Positions 23,647 to 36,839 are shown, numbered from the stretch's first letter. The stretch: DNA of 64,000 nucleotides from Zygnema cylindricum (GCA_037447655.1 JBBHKE010001534.1:186001-250000), one strand, 5' to 3'. Made by a program: numbers and translations. Notes: generated from the letters alone by a model not told the origin.

Positions 23647-24342
23647 GGGTGGACTTCCATTAGCGAAAAAGTGGGGTTTTTTACTGAAGGCCGTACCTTT
23701 TCGTACAGGTTCGTACATATATATTTTTTTTTCAACGAAAACAACATTACAGAAAATTGTCCAAGGTTGTAGGCGTAAATTAGGACCGTCGGATTTTAAT
23801 TACACTTTTTATCCGTGACGCCACGTCACTAACCTACAGTTTTCTAAGACCGTGCACAGTGAGGACAATTCTCGAATACAGAACGTGTAAAAATAGGCCG
23901 CGTGGAAAAGGTAAAAAGAATCCACGATGAGCGCGCGTGTATGTGCGTACACGTCGCAAGGGCCATGTGCCTTTCGCCAGGGTGGCTGCGAATCCGCCGA
24001 AATTATTCCGTCACGCTCCCACCATCAAAGTTTGCCGCCGCCTTTTTGTCGTTGCGTTTTGAAATTTTGGGTAGTACATTTAATGCCCTCTGTACGAGTC
24101 ATTAATTACCTCCGCTGGTACAGATATTATCTCCGCTGGTACAGATATTACCTCCGCTCGTACAGATATTGCGTTCTGACATTGCATTCGAAGATTCTTT
24201 CCAGATTTTAAGCATCGAATATTAAACTACGTGTTACCAACCAGAATGAGCCACGCAGGTTTACAGACGCGACCTCATGGAAGGCACGCCCTTCAGTAAA
24301 ATTTTCCGTACAATTACTGGGACGCCTAATGGAAGTCCACCC
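23647..24342. mobile_element. PIF/Harbinger-like MITE H1 (696 bp)
   Basis: The ends GGGTGGACTTCCATTAGCG and CTAATGGAAGTCCACCC form a perfect inverted repeat over 17 bases, flanked by TAA on both sides (23644-23646, 24343-24345). The element splits the left end of H2 copy 4: the outer halves (CCATGTGTTCAAG and GTGTTTTTTCCAGTCG) correspond to sequence contiguous in H2 copy 5. No coding capacity was recognised. Confidence 0.9.
24110..24172. repeat. 21-bp triplicate repeat inside H1
   Basis: The unit CTCCGCTGGTACAGATATTA occurs three times in tandem with a 21-base period (third copy with one substitution). Confidence 0.85.
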
Positions 24343-24835
24343 TAAGTGTTTTTTCCAGTCGTTTTCACAGAAAATGAGACCTGCAACGAGAAAATATCAC
24401 GCCGTACGAAAAATGGGCAAAAACACAAGTACATTTTGCGTCATTTTGGAACTTGGAAGGTAAGGCAATTTGGCGTTATTATCATCGCGACCCACTTCCA
24501 GCTCATCTTCACACTTGCACTGGAATCAAATCGCGACCTGATTTAATCAAAATACTACCCTATTGACGAATCGAAAACATGAGTCAAACGTTTTCGAAAA
24601 AAATTGTACGAAGGAAAGTACACGCTATTTTCTTCACTGCTCGTCATGCGCATGCACATAAGAAAATGACAAACATGTACGGAAAAAAAATTGCAGGGGT
24701 CGCGGACCTCCACTTTCCTTCATGGGTCCTTTGAAAATTTTTACCTCGTCCTCGTCTCTCCCCCTCTTTCTCACTCGACCGCTCCTCTTTCTCACTTATT
24801 TACACGAGATGCAAAAAAAAAATCATAAAAATAAA

Positions 24836-24936
<101 letters not shown>

Positions 24937-25325
24937 TTTTTATATTTTTGGTCTAAGTTTGATGGCATATGATAAAATATAAGAAAACGAAATAGGGAAG
25001 CCATGGCGGAAAATGTACGTACTGGTGACGTCACATGGTAGCATGACTTCGCTATGTCACAAAACCCTAAACATCTACAACGTCACAAAACCTCGACGTC
25101 TACAACCGTCGCCGAGTTTAGGAATTTTCGTAGTTTTGTAGTCGTCTAAATTTTGTTTCGTAGACTGTCGCACATTTTGTAGACGTCTACAACTGTCACA
25201 TATTCGAAGTAATGAACGCGTAAGTAACGATTAACATAGGCACACTTTGAAAAGTACACCGTAAAATCTGCGCTAGAATTTAAAGTAACGTTTCAAAGTT
25301 TCGGTTACATGGGGACACGCCCTTA

Positions 25326-25849
25326 GTAAGTACTAGTAAGTTTGAAAAACTGCAGGTTTGTTTTCGCGTGCAAGTTTGTTTTCGCGCCTATGTTTGATGA
25401 CGTCGAAGCGTGTGACGTGTCACACGACACCTTCAATCGGAGTTACGTGCCAAAAGTTTGGTGTGAACAAGACCCGTTTTCCTATGAGTTTTCAAAAAAT
25501 CATCGGAATGGACAAAAAGTTACAAAAGCTCCGATGGGAATAGGCTACACTAACCATATTATCTATGGTACGGACAATGTATCAAGGATGAAAGAAAAAG
25601 AGTAAACGAACCATAATATTGACAGCAAAAACGTACCACGGACGAAACAAAAGGGTACATTGACGGACGCAAGATAAACGAACAAACACAACATAGACGG
25701 ACGCACCGATTCACATAATGTCCCAATATTCCCCCTTTCATTGTGGGAATCCTCTTCCGCAAATTAAACCAAACCTAACTTAGCTTTTACCCCTAATCAT
25801 GCGTTATTGAGGTAGTAGCCACGTGAGCACTTCTTCACTAATAGGAACA
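25326..25849. other. intergenic, nothing recognised
   Basis: An 87-codon open frame (25342-25605) has no family features. Words such as ACGAAACAAA and GACGGACGCA recur here and near 23200-23340, suggesting another degenerate repeat shared with the region left of H2 copy 4. Confidence 0.4.
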
Positions 25850-27400
25850 AAGAAACTAAAGCTCCTTTTATCTCTCACCAAATAGCAAGTAAAGTGCCTC
25901 TAAATTTTTATTTGCCCAGTTATTTTGTAGAACACTTGATTCTAATCAAAGCTATAAACCTCATTCTATATGAAAATACTTCAATTACACATTTCCGAAA
26001 TGTCCAACTCTTCAAGCATTTCTTTCACCCAAATAGCAACATTAGCTGCATGAAAGCCGCATATATTCGACCTCGGTAGAACGCAAGGCCACCTTCGGCT
26101 ATAGCCTGAAACTCCTTTGAATTAAATGCATAACCAGACGTCAATTTTTCGAATTCAAAATCACATCCTCGGTTTGCATCAAAATACTCAAACACTCCAA
26201 ACCACCTCTCACTTAAAACACCAATCCAAAATCAAATATACCAACCAAGTAACCAAACATCCGTTTCGCGACCTCCCAATAAGGCTAATTCGACGCATAA
26301 CAATTTCTTTGGACCATGGAAGCAATAAGAACGTTAACAAAAATAACCAAAAGAGTTCTCACAAGCAAATACATCAAACTGTTTGTTGCTTCCCAATCTA
26401 GTTGTCTCCAAATGTTGAATGTGGTTTAGGATCATACTTAAAAAAACATGCCAACACCTCTTTGCAATATTACTCCTAGCCGAGCCTTATACTTCTAAAT
26501 GCACCCTAACCACTGTAATCCCTAATATGTATGTCAGTTCTCCCAAATCCATAACCTTGTAATTGCATCTCATATGCGCCCTTGATAGCCTAATTTGAAT
26601 GAAATATTTCGAAGTCATACCAAAATCATTGAAATAAAAGAAAAAACATGCTTTTATCCACACTTTTCTCTTTCACATACACTTTGGTATCTAATGTGGT
26701 ACGAATAAAACTAAAATTTGTCGACACCTTATGCAACCGCAAATACCATGTTCTCCGTGGTTGTTTTAATTAGTACATATATTTTCAAAATTTTGACAAA
26801 ATTTTGGTTTTTAAGTCACACTATTAACTCTCCGTTTAATAACGACATTTCCACATCCATCTTATAGATATGTTTTTTACAGGCAACCGCCAATGGAACT
26901 TTCATTCTCGTATAGTTAAACTTCAGTATGAAAGCATGTGTTCCAAATGATACACCCCCATCGTTATGTTGGAACCCTTTAAATATAAGCTTTGCCTCGC
27001 ATTATACAACTTTTTTTCGAAATGCTTCGTTTTTTTTTAACCTAGTTATCATTAATTCCTCTCTTATCGACCGATAAATGAACCTCGTCAAAAGTACCAT
27101 TACCCAAAAGCGGTTGATATTCAATCTTTTACACGAGCTACCACTTCATTTTTTACTTACTTATATTTCGAGCCTTAGAATAACACCGAGCGTCATCCAA
27201 AAAGGAAATTAAAGCACTCCAATTACCGTAAAAGGTTATCATCCTTCATAACCTACGAGATAAAACACATAAATTTGTATATTGATCTCTTTTCCACTAA
27301 GTCGTGCAGCAAGGCAACTATGGCTTGTTTTAACTTGAACCCTAAAAATAGATTATAAAAGCACAAAATTTGAACGTCATTTCTATACGGACGAAAAAAA
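25850..27400 (-). mobile_element. ancient Ty1/copia RT-RNase H fragment
   Basis: Reading the minus strand, copia landmarks appear through heavy decay. A reverse-transcriptase block IYKMDVEMSLLNGELIV (about 26850) corresponds to the family's QMDVKTAFLNG. Lower down, VAKRMFGYLVGIFDFGLVF (about 26240) is the RNase H lead-in, and LRSTEVEYM (about 26070) corresponds to the STEAEY block. Frames shift and stops abound. It is more diverged than the other copia copies and belongs to a different lineage. No LTRs were identified. Local AT content is high. Confidence 0.6.
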
Positions 27401-27785
27401 TTAAAAATGTGTAGAAAAGTACTAAATTCAAGAGTAATCTATTCGTACGTTATCAGTGTTCGAATTGCACCATTATGTTTGAAAATCAAAATATTTGTTT
27501 GCGAAGGTAAATGGATGTCAAACATAACGTCAGAGAGTTTTTTTCATTTCGATGGATTTAAATCCACCCTGTACGAAAGGATGGCCTTTGCCAATCGATA
27601 GGTCGCCATGGCTTGTCCGCCGTGACTCATATCTTTTATTTCCAAGTTTACCAATCGTACACGTCAAGTGTGTGGCTAGTCTCCTCTTTGAGAACACTAG
27701 AGGACAATAGCCAAATACTAGATAGAATGAGCTTTTGCTTCAAAAACAACGAATATGAAAGTACATGTTGTTGCTCAAAAGTTTG
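27401..27785. other. spacer, nothing recognised
   Basis: Short open frames only. The right edge is the end of the minus-strand LTR that starts at about 27786. Confidence 0.4.
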
Positions 27786-28965
27786 GGAAATTCTATGGGC
27801 TCCATTGCCACACAGAATTCACAGATCCAAAGAAGCTAATCTAGATAGTGCCGACTCCAAGTTTATATAAACCCAAATGATTGACCCCTTGACAATCAGA
27901 ACCCCATTACTGCTTCACCCTAGTGAAATAAGACTTTCTGTGTGCCCAGTTCCACCTCAGAATACAAAGTTAGAATATGAGGTTTTGAAAACATTCCCCA
28001 CTTTGACTTTCCCTAAGAAATGCAACCACCGTGGTAAGAAAACACGCTGACCGATTACACCCTTGTGTAGCCAGCACTTCGCTGAATCGGTAGCAAGAAG
28101 AATCATTAAATTTGGTCAACTGAGTTGATCGATATGGCTGGCCAAAGTTAGCCTTTTATACAAGAGTGCTTTGTGGGAGAGAGGCGGCTATCTACCAAAA
28201 TATTTTAAGTCATAAAACCCCTCTCTAAGCCCCCTAGTATTGATGTACGAACCAATGATATGACTGTACCATACAAAAAGGTACTACGGCCGATGTACTT
28301 TTTGTACGGTATGTGAACGTTATGGCCATTGAGTGGACGCGTGTCCGCATTTTACTCGTCCATATGTTCCCTGAAATTCTCGCGACTAAATGTTATCTCT
28401 CCACGTGTCGCCAGGTCACACCACGTCTGAAAACGCCAAGGTGACCATTCCGGAATTCTAGCTCGCACCACAGTCGTCGATGAACACCGACATTTAATTT
28501 TGACCGTCAAAAATATGTGCGCGGTATTTGTTTCACCGTCGAAACAAATGCGCGGTATTTGTTTCGCGATGTACCATAAACCGTACTATTGTAAACTGTA
28601 TCTATGTACCAAGAATCTATTCGCGCCGTTAAATGAATTCTTCTATGAGTACATGTTTAAATAATTATCTAACTATATATAGTTCAGCAATGGTCTAGAC
28701 TAAACGGACAAAGCTAACGTCTACATGTAATCTGACGGACAGTAGGTACCAGGTTCAATTCCTAGGTTTGTCGAACCTCTTTTTGGTAAGTTTACCAATT
28801 TCTACTTCGTCTCACTAAAAGGCCTAGGCAGCCACGGCTCTAACTCCCTATTCAACCTTCAGTGACTACAACAAGTGTGGGGGCTTGGAGAAGGGAGTTG
28901 GGGGCAGACTGCCTTTGCCTTTTTCCTATCCTAATACAGACCTAGAAAATACACAAATATCAACA
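27786..28965 (-). repeat. copia LTR (3' LTR of deleted element)
   Basis: On the minus strand it starts TGTTGATATTTGTG directly after the purine tract AATAAAGGGAG and ends in CAATGGAGCCCATAGAATTT. It shares about 900 alignable bases with the LTR at 30755-31677. It contains a GTAC-rich inverted repeat (28262-28315) and a tRNA-like block on the opposite strand (28693-28775). Confidence 0.75.
28693..28775 (+). other. tRNA-like block antisense in LTR
   Basis: The block has a B-box-like GGTTCAATTCC (28752-28762) about 60 bases after an A-box-like segment, and is followed by TTTTT (about 28782). It lies in the LTR opposite to the LTR's transcription sense. Equivalent blocks occur in other LTR copies. 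Confidence 0.5.
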
Positions 28966-28978
28966 CTCCCTTTATTTT

Positions 28979-29596
28979 CTAGTCTATTTTCTTTTCAACT
29001 TCCACAAAAAAACAACCACTAGTTCCCTTTTTATTTTCATAAAACTTTAAAAGAATATTCTCATATTTCAAAAGGTATACTAGATGAGCTGAAATAAACA
29101 TTCCATCTTGCTGATCACACATTTTATTTAGCATCCCACTTTTCATAAATCTGAGCAAAGATTTTATCCACCTTATCTCTTTTCTATCCACAAAAATACC
29201 GATTTCCCTCTTGCAATTCAAACAGCCAGCCCCATCTCCAACTTGCACCACACACTCAGATGCTAACTTTTTTACAGGCACACCTTCATAGACGACATCA
29301 CTCCCATTAGTGATATCAAAACCATCACCCCCCAAATTTATCCTTAAATCAAGAGTCCCCACTAAGTCCCTCTTAAAATCTACATCTTTCGTACTTATAT
29401 TTTTATCCATCATATTCACCCCATTTTCTAAACTTTCCTCACTCTCTCCCATGGAATTCTTTCCACTATCACTTTCTATTTTTATTCCCAATAAATATTT
29501 CTCCTCCCCTAAACCTTTCATTAAATATTTATCTTCTCCCCAATCCTTTAAAACTATTGAAGTCTCTTTATCCGACCAGTTTTCCGTTTCCCACAT
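28979..29596 (-). pseudogene. remnant copia RT end and RNase H frame (205 codons)
   Basis: The open frame contains LGEEKYLLGIKIESD, corresponding to the end of copia reverse transcriptase (LGEAKYILG). It continues with INLGGDGFDITNGSDVVYEG and VVQVGDGAGCLNC, the first half of RNase H, and then RWIKSLLRFM (family WVKSLLQEL). The STEAEY block with catalytic Glu is replaced by FVDRKEI, so RNase H activity is unlikely. It stays open for 205 codons despite divergence. The frame ends at the purine tract before the LTR. Confidence 0.65.
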
Positions 29597-29695
29597 ATCT
29601 ATAAAATTAACACGGTTATTTCTAACTCCCTCAAGTATCTCTTTTCCCTCTACTTCCCTTATACCTCCAAAAACACACTGTTGCTTTCGTGGAAT

Positions 29696-30750
29696 TTATG
29701 TGTACTTTTCTCTATTCTCCATTCTACCGATATGAAGAAGCTCCAAAAAATTTTCATCATCTTTTTCCTCTTCCCCATCTTCCTCCTCATTTACATACCA
29801 ACTTCTAAGTTCTTCCAAACATGGACACTCTTGCATATAGTGACCTGGTTTCCTAGAATCGAAGCAAACCCCTTTTTTCAAAACTCCCATTTCTTTTCCT
29901 CTCCCTCTCTTTCCATCGAAGTTCTGATAAGGTTTATCTTTGTCTTTTTTACTCTCATCACGCTTCCGCCAGTCACCAGTAAATGCATTCTCCCTGTTAC
30001 TTCCCCTACGAAGCTCCAAAGGGCTTTCCCTCATAAGAAATATATTCATGGTAATGCTCCAAGTCCATGAGGAGCCATCCATTCGCTGCATATGGTAAAT
30101 GATGTCTTCGTACTCATATGGGAGTTTCATGATAAGTGTATTAATTTTTCTCTCCTCAGATTCTACATATCACGCACTATCAAGCTCAACATATAACGCA
30201 AAAATATCATTGCAAAACTCTATCATGCTACCGCCTTTATAAACATAGGCCTCTATTTTCTGTTTTACTAGCAGTTGTCTCACTCTTATAAATATGTCTT
30301 AGTGTTTCCCATATTGTTGAAGACTTCGTTAGATTTAAAAGTGTGATAGCTATGTACACAGACACATATCTAGTTATGAGATGTTTTGCTATAGTGTTCT
30401 TATACTCCCAAATTCTACTATCAGTTTTTTCAATTTAGTTAAAACCCCTACAAGTGGGACCGTAGCCGAGAGCCTAGCTCCCCTTACCATATGTGTTCCT
30501 TTTCCTTTCTCCCTTTTTTCCCCTTCCATAGCAATGATTTTCCCTTCACCTTCCGTTGCATCTTAAATCCGCTTGGTTTCTTGGGAAGCCCCAGATGAAT
30601 CTCCGTAGTGAGCTCCACCAAAACCACGTGGGGGACACCTCCCGAAACAATTCCCCATAAGTGCTTTTCGAAAAGCAATCCCTCCATTGTAAACTCCCAA
30701 TAAGTAAACTCTGTTCCATCAAACATAGGCACCCTAGATGGTGGGCCCAT
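29696..30750 (-). pseudogene. copia gag remnant with degenerate zinc knuckle
   Basis: The start region at 30750 reads MGPPSRVPMFDGTEFTYWEF, the usual copia gag opening. The distal part (29696-30130) has a basic stretch and CFDSRKPGHYMQEC, a CCHC zinc knuckle in which the second Cys has become Ser. The two pieces are separated by stops and shifts. It probably belongs to the internally deleted element bounded by LTRs at 27786 and 30755. No protease or integrase follows it. Confidence 0.65.
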
Positions 30751-30754
30751 AACT

Positions 30755-31677
30755 TGAAACTCTTAGACCTCCATTAGGCCTCAGAGTAAGCAACTCACAA
30801 AAAACTTATCTAGATAGTGCCAACATCAAGTTGATTTAAAACCTAAATCATTGACCCCTTGACAAACAAAAACCCATTATAACTTCACCCTTGTGAAATA
30901 AGACTTTTTGTGTGCTCAGTTCCACCACAGAATGCAAAGTTAGAATATGACTTCTAGATAACATTCCCCACTTTGACTTTCCCTTAGAAATTCAATCACC
31001 TTGGCAGGCAAATACTCTGACCGACTACACCCCTGTGTAGCCTAGACTCCCTTGAGTGCGTAACAAAAGAAAACATTGAAAATGGTTTAGTAATTGGGTT
31101 GTCATTAAATGGCAAAATTTGCCTTTTTATATAAATGTTATCTGGAAGAGAGGCGACTACCTAGCAAAATTATTATAAGTCCCAAAACCCCTCTCTAAGC
31201 TCCCTATTACTGAGGTACGGTCCAATGGCAAGACTGGACCGTACAAGAAAGTACAGGTACCATCGTACTTTTTGTACAGTCAATGTACGCTTTTGCCATA
31301 ATGTGACATTTGTCACATCCGGAATTATTATCTTGCATTTCGGAAATCCCCTAATCCTCTCGGAAATTGCCACGTGTCATTCGAAGTGGCGGTGCCCAAA
31401 AAACGCCAAGTCGCCCACTTCGGAATCCCGGCTCGCACCACAGCCGTTTGATTAAGATCGACATTTGAAAATGACGGTCTAAATAATTGCACGATATTTG
31501 TTTCACATGTGAAATAAATGCGCGATATCCATTTCAAGGTAATCCGTAGTCTGTTCAATACAAACTGTAGCTATGTCTCATTATCCCGTTTAATGAATTA
31601 GTCTTACTGTATGTGTTTATATATTTATCGCACTCTATACATCCTAGCATATGTCCTAGACTACACGATAAGGCTAG
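30755..31677 (-). repeat. copia LTR (5' LTR of deleted element), start truncated
   Basis: It ends (minus strand) with TAATGGAGGTCTAAGAGTTT just before gag and matches the 27786-28965 LTR over most of its length. The first part of the LTR, including the tRNA-like block, is missing because an opposite-strand LTR begins at 31678. Confidence 0.7.
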
Positions 31678-33031
31678 TGTAGAAATTAATGGTTTTTTTT
31701 TTTAATTATTTTTTAGGCCTAAATTAAAATACACAAAGAAGCCGAGGCAGTCTATCTCTAACTTCTTTCTCCAACTCCCACACTTGTCGCAGTCACTGGG
31801 AAGTTGGAGTGGAAGCTAGAGCCATGGCTGCCTACTAGGCTATTTAGAGGTTTACGGGAAATATATTAGTTTATTTACGCAGTCACTGAGAAATTGAAGA
31901 GGGAGCTAGAGCCATGGCTACCTAGGCTATCCAGAGGTTAACGGGAAATTTATATTAGTTAGGGTTTATTTATTTAAAAGGAATGTGCCGGCGACAGGAA
32001 TTGATCCTTGTACCTACTGGCCGGCAGACAGGAAGTAGCCGGTAGCCTTAGCCGTTAACTCTAGATGTAACATTACGTAGTATATAGTTTGATAATTACT
32101 TAAACATGTAAACGTAGGATAAATCATTTAACTGTAATTGTTTACGGTATACATAGATCCGGTAATGTATAAGTACGGAATACGGTACGAGAAAGAAATC
32201 AATACCGCACATTTATTTCTTAAGTGAAACGAATACCGCGCATGTATTTATTACGGCTACGATTAAATTCGATTCTAATCGGACGGCCGGAATTAACGCC
32301 GAGATCGCGGAAGAAGATTTCGGCGGTTTGTGGCCATCGCCACATCGGATGACGCGTGGCGTAATTAATTTTTCGTACGATTCTCCGTACTCTTTTCATA
32401 CGGTTTTCCGTACTTTGACTGTACGGATATGCAATTTTTGCGATATATATCGCGATAATTTATGTTGGTCCCGGTACAATATATCGAGGAATCTGCTCGA
32501 TCGATATTCGATATATCGAATATCGAAATTATCGCGATATGAAACTACCCGATACCTAACACTACTAATTACATTGGATCGTGGAATCTCCGGAGATTAT
32601 GGCACCGAATCCGGATATGACATGTGTCGACATTTAGGGCATGTCGTACAATGTCCGTACATAAAGTACACCGCCACCTATACTTTTGCATACGGAAGTG
32701 TATTCTGATTGGTTCCGTACATCAGTAGATAGAGTCTGTGAGAGAGATAGGACTTAGAAAAATTAGGAGATAGGACCCTCTCTCCCAGAGAGCTTCTCTA
32801 CAAAAGGTCAACTTTGACCCTCCATAACTTACTGCTCAGGGGAGCAAATTCATAGATTCTTTTTGCTATCGACTCAGGGGAGTCTTGCCTTCACAGGGGT
32901 GCAGGTGGTCAGAGTGATTGTCTGCCAAGGTGGCAGTTATTCTTGCTGAAACAAAAAGGGGTCAGGGTTATCCTATAGGCTTCTTGGAAGTTGTCCACTC
33001 TGAGGACTTATGGAGGTCTTAGAGTTTCATC
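31678..33031 (+). repeat. solo copia LTR, head-to-head with the previous LTR
   Basis: It begins TGTAGAAATTAATGG, as other LTRs of this group do, and ends ATGGAGGTCTTAGAGTTTCA. An internal tandem duplication of about 90 bases (31785-31860 and 31880-31940, landmark AGCTAGAGCCATGGCT) lengthens it. It contains a tRNA-like block (about 31995-32065) and GTAC-rich palindromes (32640-32710). No internal retroelement coding follows; gypsy sequence starts right after it. Confidence 0.7.
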
Positions 33032-36000
33032 TATTTGTAGGCAGAAAGGTAATTTGTGATTTGGAGGTTTGAGGAAGGGAGCACTAGAGAGGGCAACTTT
33101 CAACTTATGAAAAGCCAAAATGTGATTAGGTCCTTATACGAAAGGGACCTCTTTTTTGAGCTGATTGTTTAATGGTGAAGCGAGAGTGCTGAAACTATGG
33201 ACAAATCTGCGATAATAATTATCTAATCTTAAGAAGGCTTGAAGACTTGTGAGATCAACACGGGCTTGCACTTTGCTGATAGCCTCGGTTCTTGCTTCAA
33301 ATGGTGTTCCGTTGGAGGAAATGAAATATCGAAGGTAGGGCAGACCTTCGGACTTGAAAGTACATTTAGCTGGATGACATTTTCATCCGACCTTTTTTAG
33401 TTCTGTTAAGACCCATTCGATATGGGCTACATGATCTTTAATTGTGGCAGAGGCGATAATCAAATCATCGATATAACATCGTGCAAACTTGGAACCACCT
33501 AAAATTGAATCCATTACTTTTTGAAAACTGCGAGGGCGTTCTTAAGTCCAAAAGGCGTCACAAACCGATCCCAACGACCATCACTAACTCAAATGGTTGT
33601 ATTATTCCTATCAGTCTCATGTATTTCAATCAGGTTAAAACCTTGTTATTAATCAAAAATACAAAAATATTAAGCGCCTCCCACATGATCAAATATTTCT
33701 TCGGCCAATGGCATCGGATGTCGATCTTGTATAGTTCTAGCATTGAGTTCACGTTAATTGCCGCACATTCGACGATCAGTAAAGTTTCCTTCGGCATCTT
33801 TTTTTCGAGGCATGACACTGGGTGTTGCAAAAGAAGAGTCTGACCGGTAAATGAGGCCAACTTTCTCCAAATCAGCGCAATGCTGATCCTATAATTCCCA
33901 TTCCGTTTCACATAAGCGGTGTGACGGAATTCGTAAGACTTGTAAATATTTAGCAATGTTTTGTCCTGTGTATTAATTATTAGTGTAGATCTCAGGTACA
34001 CTCACATTAATTGAGGTAGTTGATTGATTACGTACGGCTGGTATGCCTCCGTACAATTAGTAGTAAGTTGTAGTGTATATTTGTAGGACTTAGGGTATGT
34101 CCCCATGTACTTATAACTTAGCGAATTTACTTTGTATTTTAGCGCGGATCTGGTAGACACTCTTTTCAAATGTCCCTATGTGTAAGAACGTATCGTAAGT
34201 TACGTTTGTGACGATTGTATACGTCGACAATACCTGTGACGGTTGTCAACGTCTACAATCTGTGTTGTCGAACGTTATTTTTTTAGAAATGCTTGTGTGA
34301 CGTCGCATGTCTTATCGTGACATTGTAGACGTATCGCCTTCCACCCTGTACTATTTCACGGTTGAAGAAGTTGCGCTTTGCCTTTGCGTCTCCTGTCTGA
34401 TCGACGTGAAATAACATCAAAATTTTGAGACCCTTGCAAAAAAAAAATCCGTACTAGACGAAAACGACAAAACCAAACAAATTGTGTAATTTTCTTTGTC
34501 GCATTAAATGCAAACAGACAAAACATACCGACTTCCATACTTTCCTTTGTCTTTGAAAATCGTGTGAAATACTTCGAAAATTACGGCACGTGCGAACATG
34601 TGTTCCTATTTGTTTACATAAAATCCCTATTTTTAAAATACATCGCGCATGTGTTTTAAAGATAAGGTTGAAGATGACGTTTTTTGTCGCCGAAGTGGGT
34701 CGAAAAACACAAGACGACAATTTTTCGTACATCTTAAGTTCAAGGGTGACGCAATTTGTACTCTACAATTTTGTGATTCCTTCGTACGGTTGGAACTTAG
34801 GCAGTACGACAATAAGTTTTACAGGAAAACGACAGAAAAAAACCCTTACTTATGCACATGGGGACACACCCTTAGTCATTTTTAGACTAAGGAACTTTTG
34901 CGACAAAAACTCTTTTGCTCTTTTTTGATAATTTCAACTGATAATTGCTCTCACTTGTATTGGCAAAATTATCTAAAATTTTGCATGTGTGTTCCTCTTT
35001 GTATTAGAAATATTGTGGCACTTTTTCAGACCTATTGTGGGTCTGGTTTGCTTGGGACTTCATTGTGAAGTTTGTCAGATTTATCAAAGTTATGGCAGGC
35101 TGTTTTTTTGCAACTTTGACTGGGTGATGTAGGAATTCTGGTTGGTATATTTATATGAGAATTTGTGGGAATACTTAGTGGCCTAGGAAATATCTGCTTG
35201 AGTAATTTCAGCTTGGTTTGTTAATTCTGTAGAATTCTGAGTGGAATCAAAGTAGGCTGTTTTGGGGTAGTCTGTGATGCTTTTGAGGGTAAATTCATGG
35301 CTCAAAATGGCTATGAACAACAAGAATCAATAATAAAACCTGGATTATCAAAAATTTCAGGCAAAGAGGGACTGTCGGGCAGAATTTCATCTGCAGATAA
35401 AGAATGGAAAATTTTGAATCCCACCGAATTTCTGGAATAAGTAGGAGGGAATGTCGGGCAAAATTTCATTTGCAGATAAAAAATGGAAAATTTTGAATCC
35501 CACCAAATTTCCGGAATAAGCAGAGACAGATTGGGCTGCGTGAGCCATAATAGGTATAGGTTGGCGTGCGGAAATTAGAGGGAGATGGATTTTCTTTTTC
35601 CGGATAATAGGTAGGACGGTAGGAAAATTTTTGATTGTACATATCAACGTCGCCTCCTACTCTAAAATCCACATCTTTCCCCACTAAACACTCGTAATCG
35701 CTACATTTGGTGACCAATACGTGAGCACAGACTTCAGCAAAAATCAGATTCTGTACCATTTTGAAATCTAAAACAAAGTGGATACTTTGTAATGTCGAGA
35801 ACTGGTTCGGTTGGTCGTGTTGAGGTGAGTAGACGTGTGGTGGTGGATTGAAGTTTATTAGCTGTCACACTTAGTTTCTGTGCAAAAGATGACCCCAAAA
35901 TAATTAGTTTTGCACCGATGTCCATAAGTGGTAATGAAGGTGTGACACCATTGACTGAAAATGCACTTTTCTCTCGTCCTATCAAGTGGATTGCTGCTCA

Positions 36001-36060
36001 ACCTTCTCTCCCACGATGTTACTGAACCTTAGATTGTGATTGGAAAATTTTAGGTTTGCT
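33032..36060 (-). mobile_element. Ty3/gypsy retroelement fragment (protease, RT, start of RNase H)
   Basis: In minus-strand order: a retropepsin-like frame (35734-35985, with PLMDIGAK in place of the usual DTGA/DSGA site), then reverse transcriptase pieces PSVMPRKKDAEG (about 33790), RWDRFVTPFGLKNAL (about 33550), YIDDLIIAS (about 33465) and FLRLDNYYRRFV (about 33215). The RNase H opening HILAFHKLKVALSSAPFL follows (about 33100). It is broken by stops and shifts, truncated at 33031 by an LTR, and split by the H2 MITE at 34093-34871. A direct repeat of about 60 bases occurs at 35387-35520 (landmark GATAAARAATGGAAAATTTTG). Confidence 0.75.
34093..34871 (+). mobile_element. PIF/Harbinger-like MITE H2, copy 5 (779 bp)
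   Basis: The ends GGGTATGTCCCCATGTA and ACATGGGGACACACCC are inverted repeats flanked by TTA duplications (34090-34092 and 34872-34874). This is the most complete copy of the family in the window and serves as its reference. It is inserted in the gypsy element. Non-coding. Confidence 0.9.
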
Positions 36061-36839
36061 CGTGTGGTTCACTCGGTGATAGTGGATTAGGGTTGGCTTT
36101 CCTTATTTGTTTTGCGTGTGGCTAAATCTGGTTATCTCAGATTTGTTCGCAGTTTTCTACATTTTCAGTTTATGTGTTGCGATAATTAGGTTAGATCTTT
36201 ACTAATTAAACTCCCGTAAGGAATATAAACTGACCAATGAGCCTAGTGGCTATCTGTTGGCTTAATAATCTCAGCCTCCTAGCTTCCTCTCTCACCCTAC
36301 CGTGATTTTTCTTGTGATATCTATATTTGTTGCTTGTTTCTTGTACATATTTATTTCACTTGTTTTTTGATATGTTCATGACTTTCCCGCTTATTTCTTT
36401 TTTATTTTTCTTGCAGCTGATTGTGTTGCATGTTAACCATCTCTTTTGTCACATGCACGACATCCTAGTTGAAGAAAGGTTAGTCAATAACTATCTTGAG
36501 GCTTTTTGAATTCTGTAGTCCAATCAGGGACACAGAATTGCACATGTGTTTATCGTTACACATGTGCATAGAAACACATGAAACCACAATCCAACCTGCT
36601 TCACTTGTCTATCCCTCCAAGGCCCATTTCTTTTATCGTGGAATTTCGACCTCGGTCTTCACCTCCATCTCCTCATCGAGAAAGAGCTCATCGTCCTCGG
36701 ATTCTTTCTCATGTACTTGCGTCACAAGATGTTTTTTTTTCCTTTTTGAGGTCTAGTCTGCCTGTCTTTTAATCGCAGTTCTGTAAGTTTAGAGCACTCT
36801 ACCACATTTAATAGATATTTTTGTACAATAGGAGGTCCT
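36061..36839. other. spacer with LTR tail
   Basis: Mostly unrecognised. Bases 36476-36545 match the last 70 bases of the LTR ending at 57458 (landmark GAATTCTGTAGTCCAATC). A short CT-rich leader-like stretch follows (36600-36700). Confidence 0.5.

Noticed and set aside
29310-30070. Two plus-strand open frames of over 120 codons rich in Ser, Pro and Phe
   Set aside because: They are antisense to recognisable copia gag and RNase H frames.
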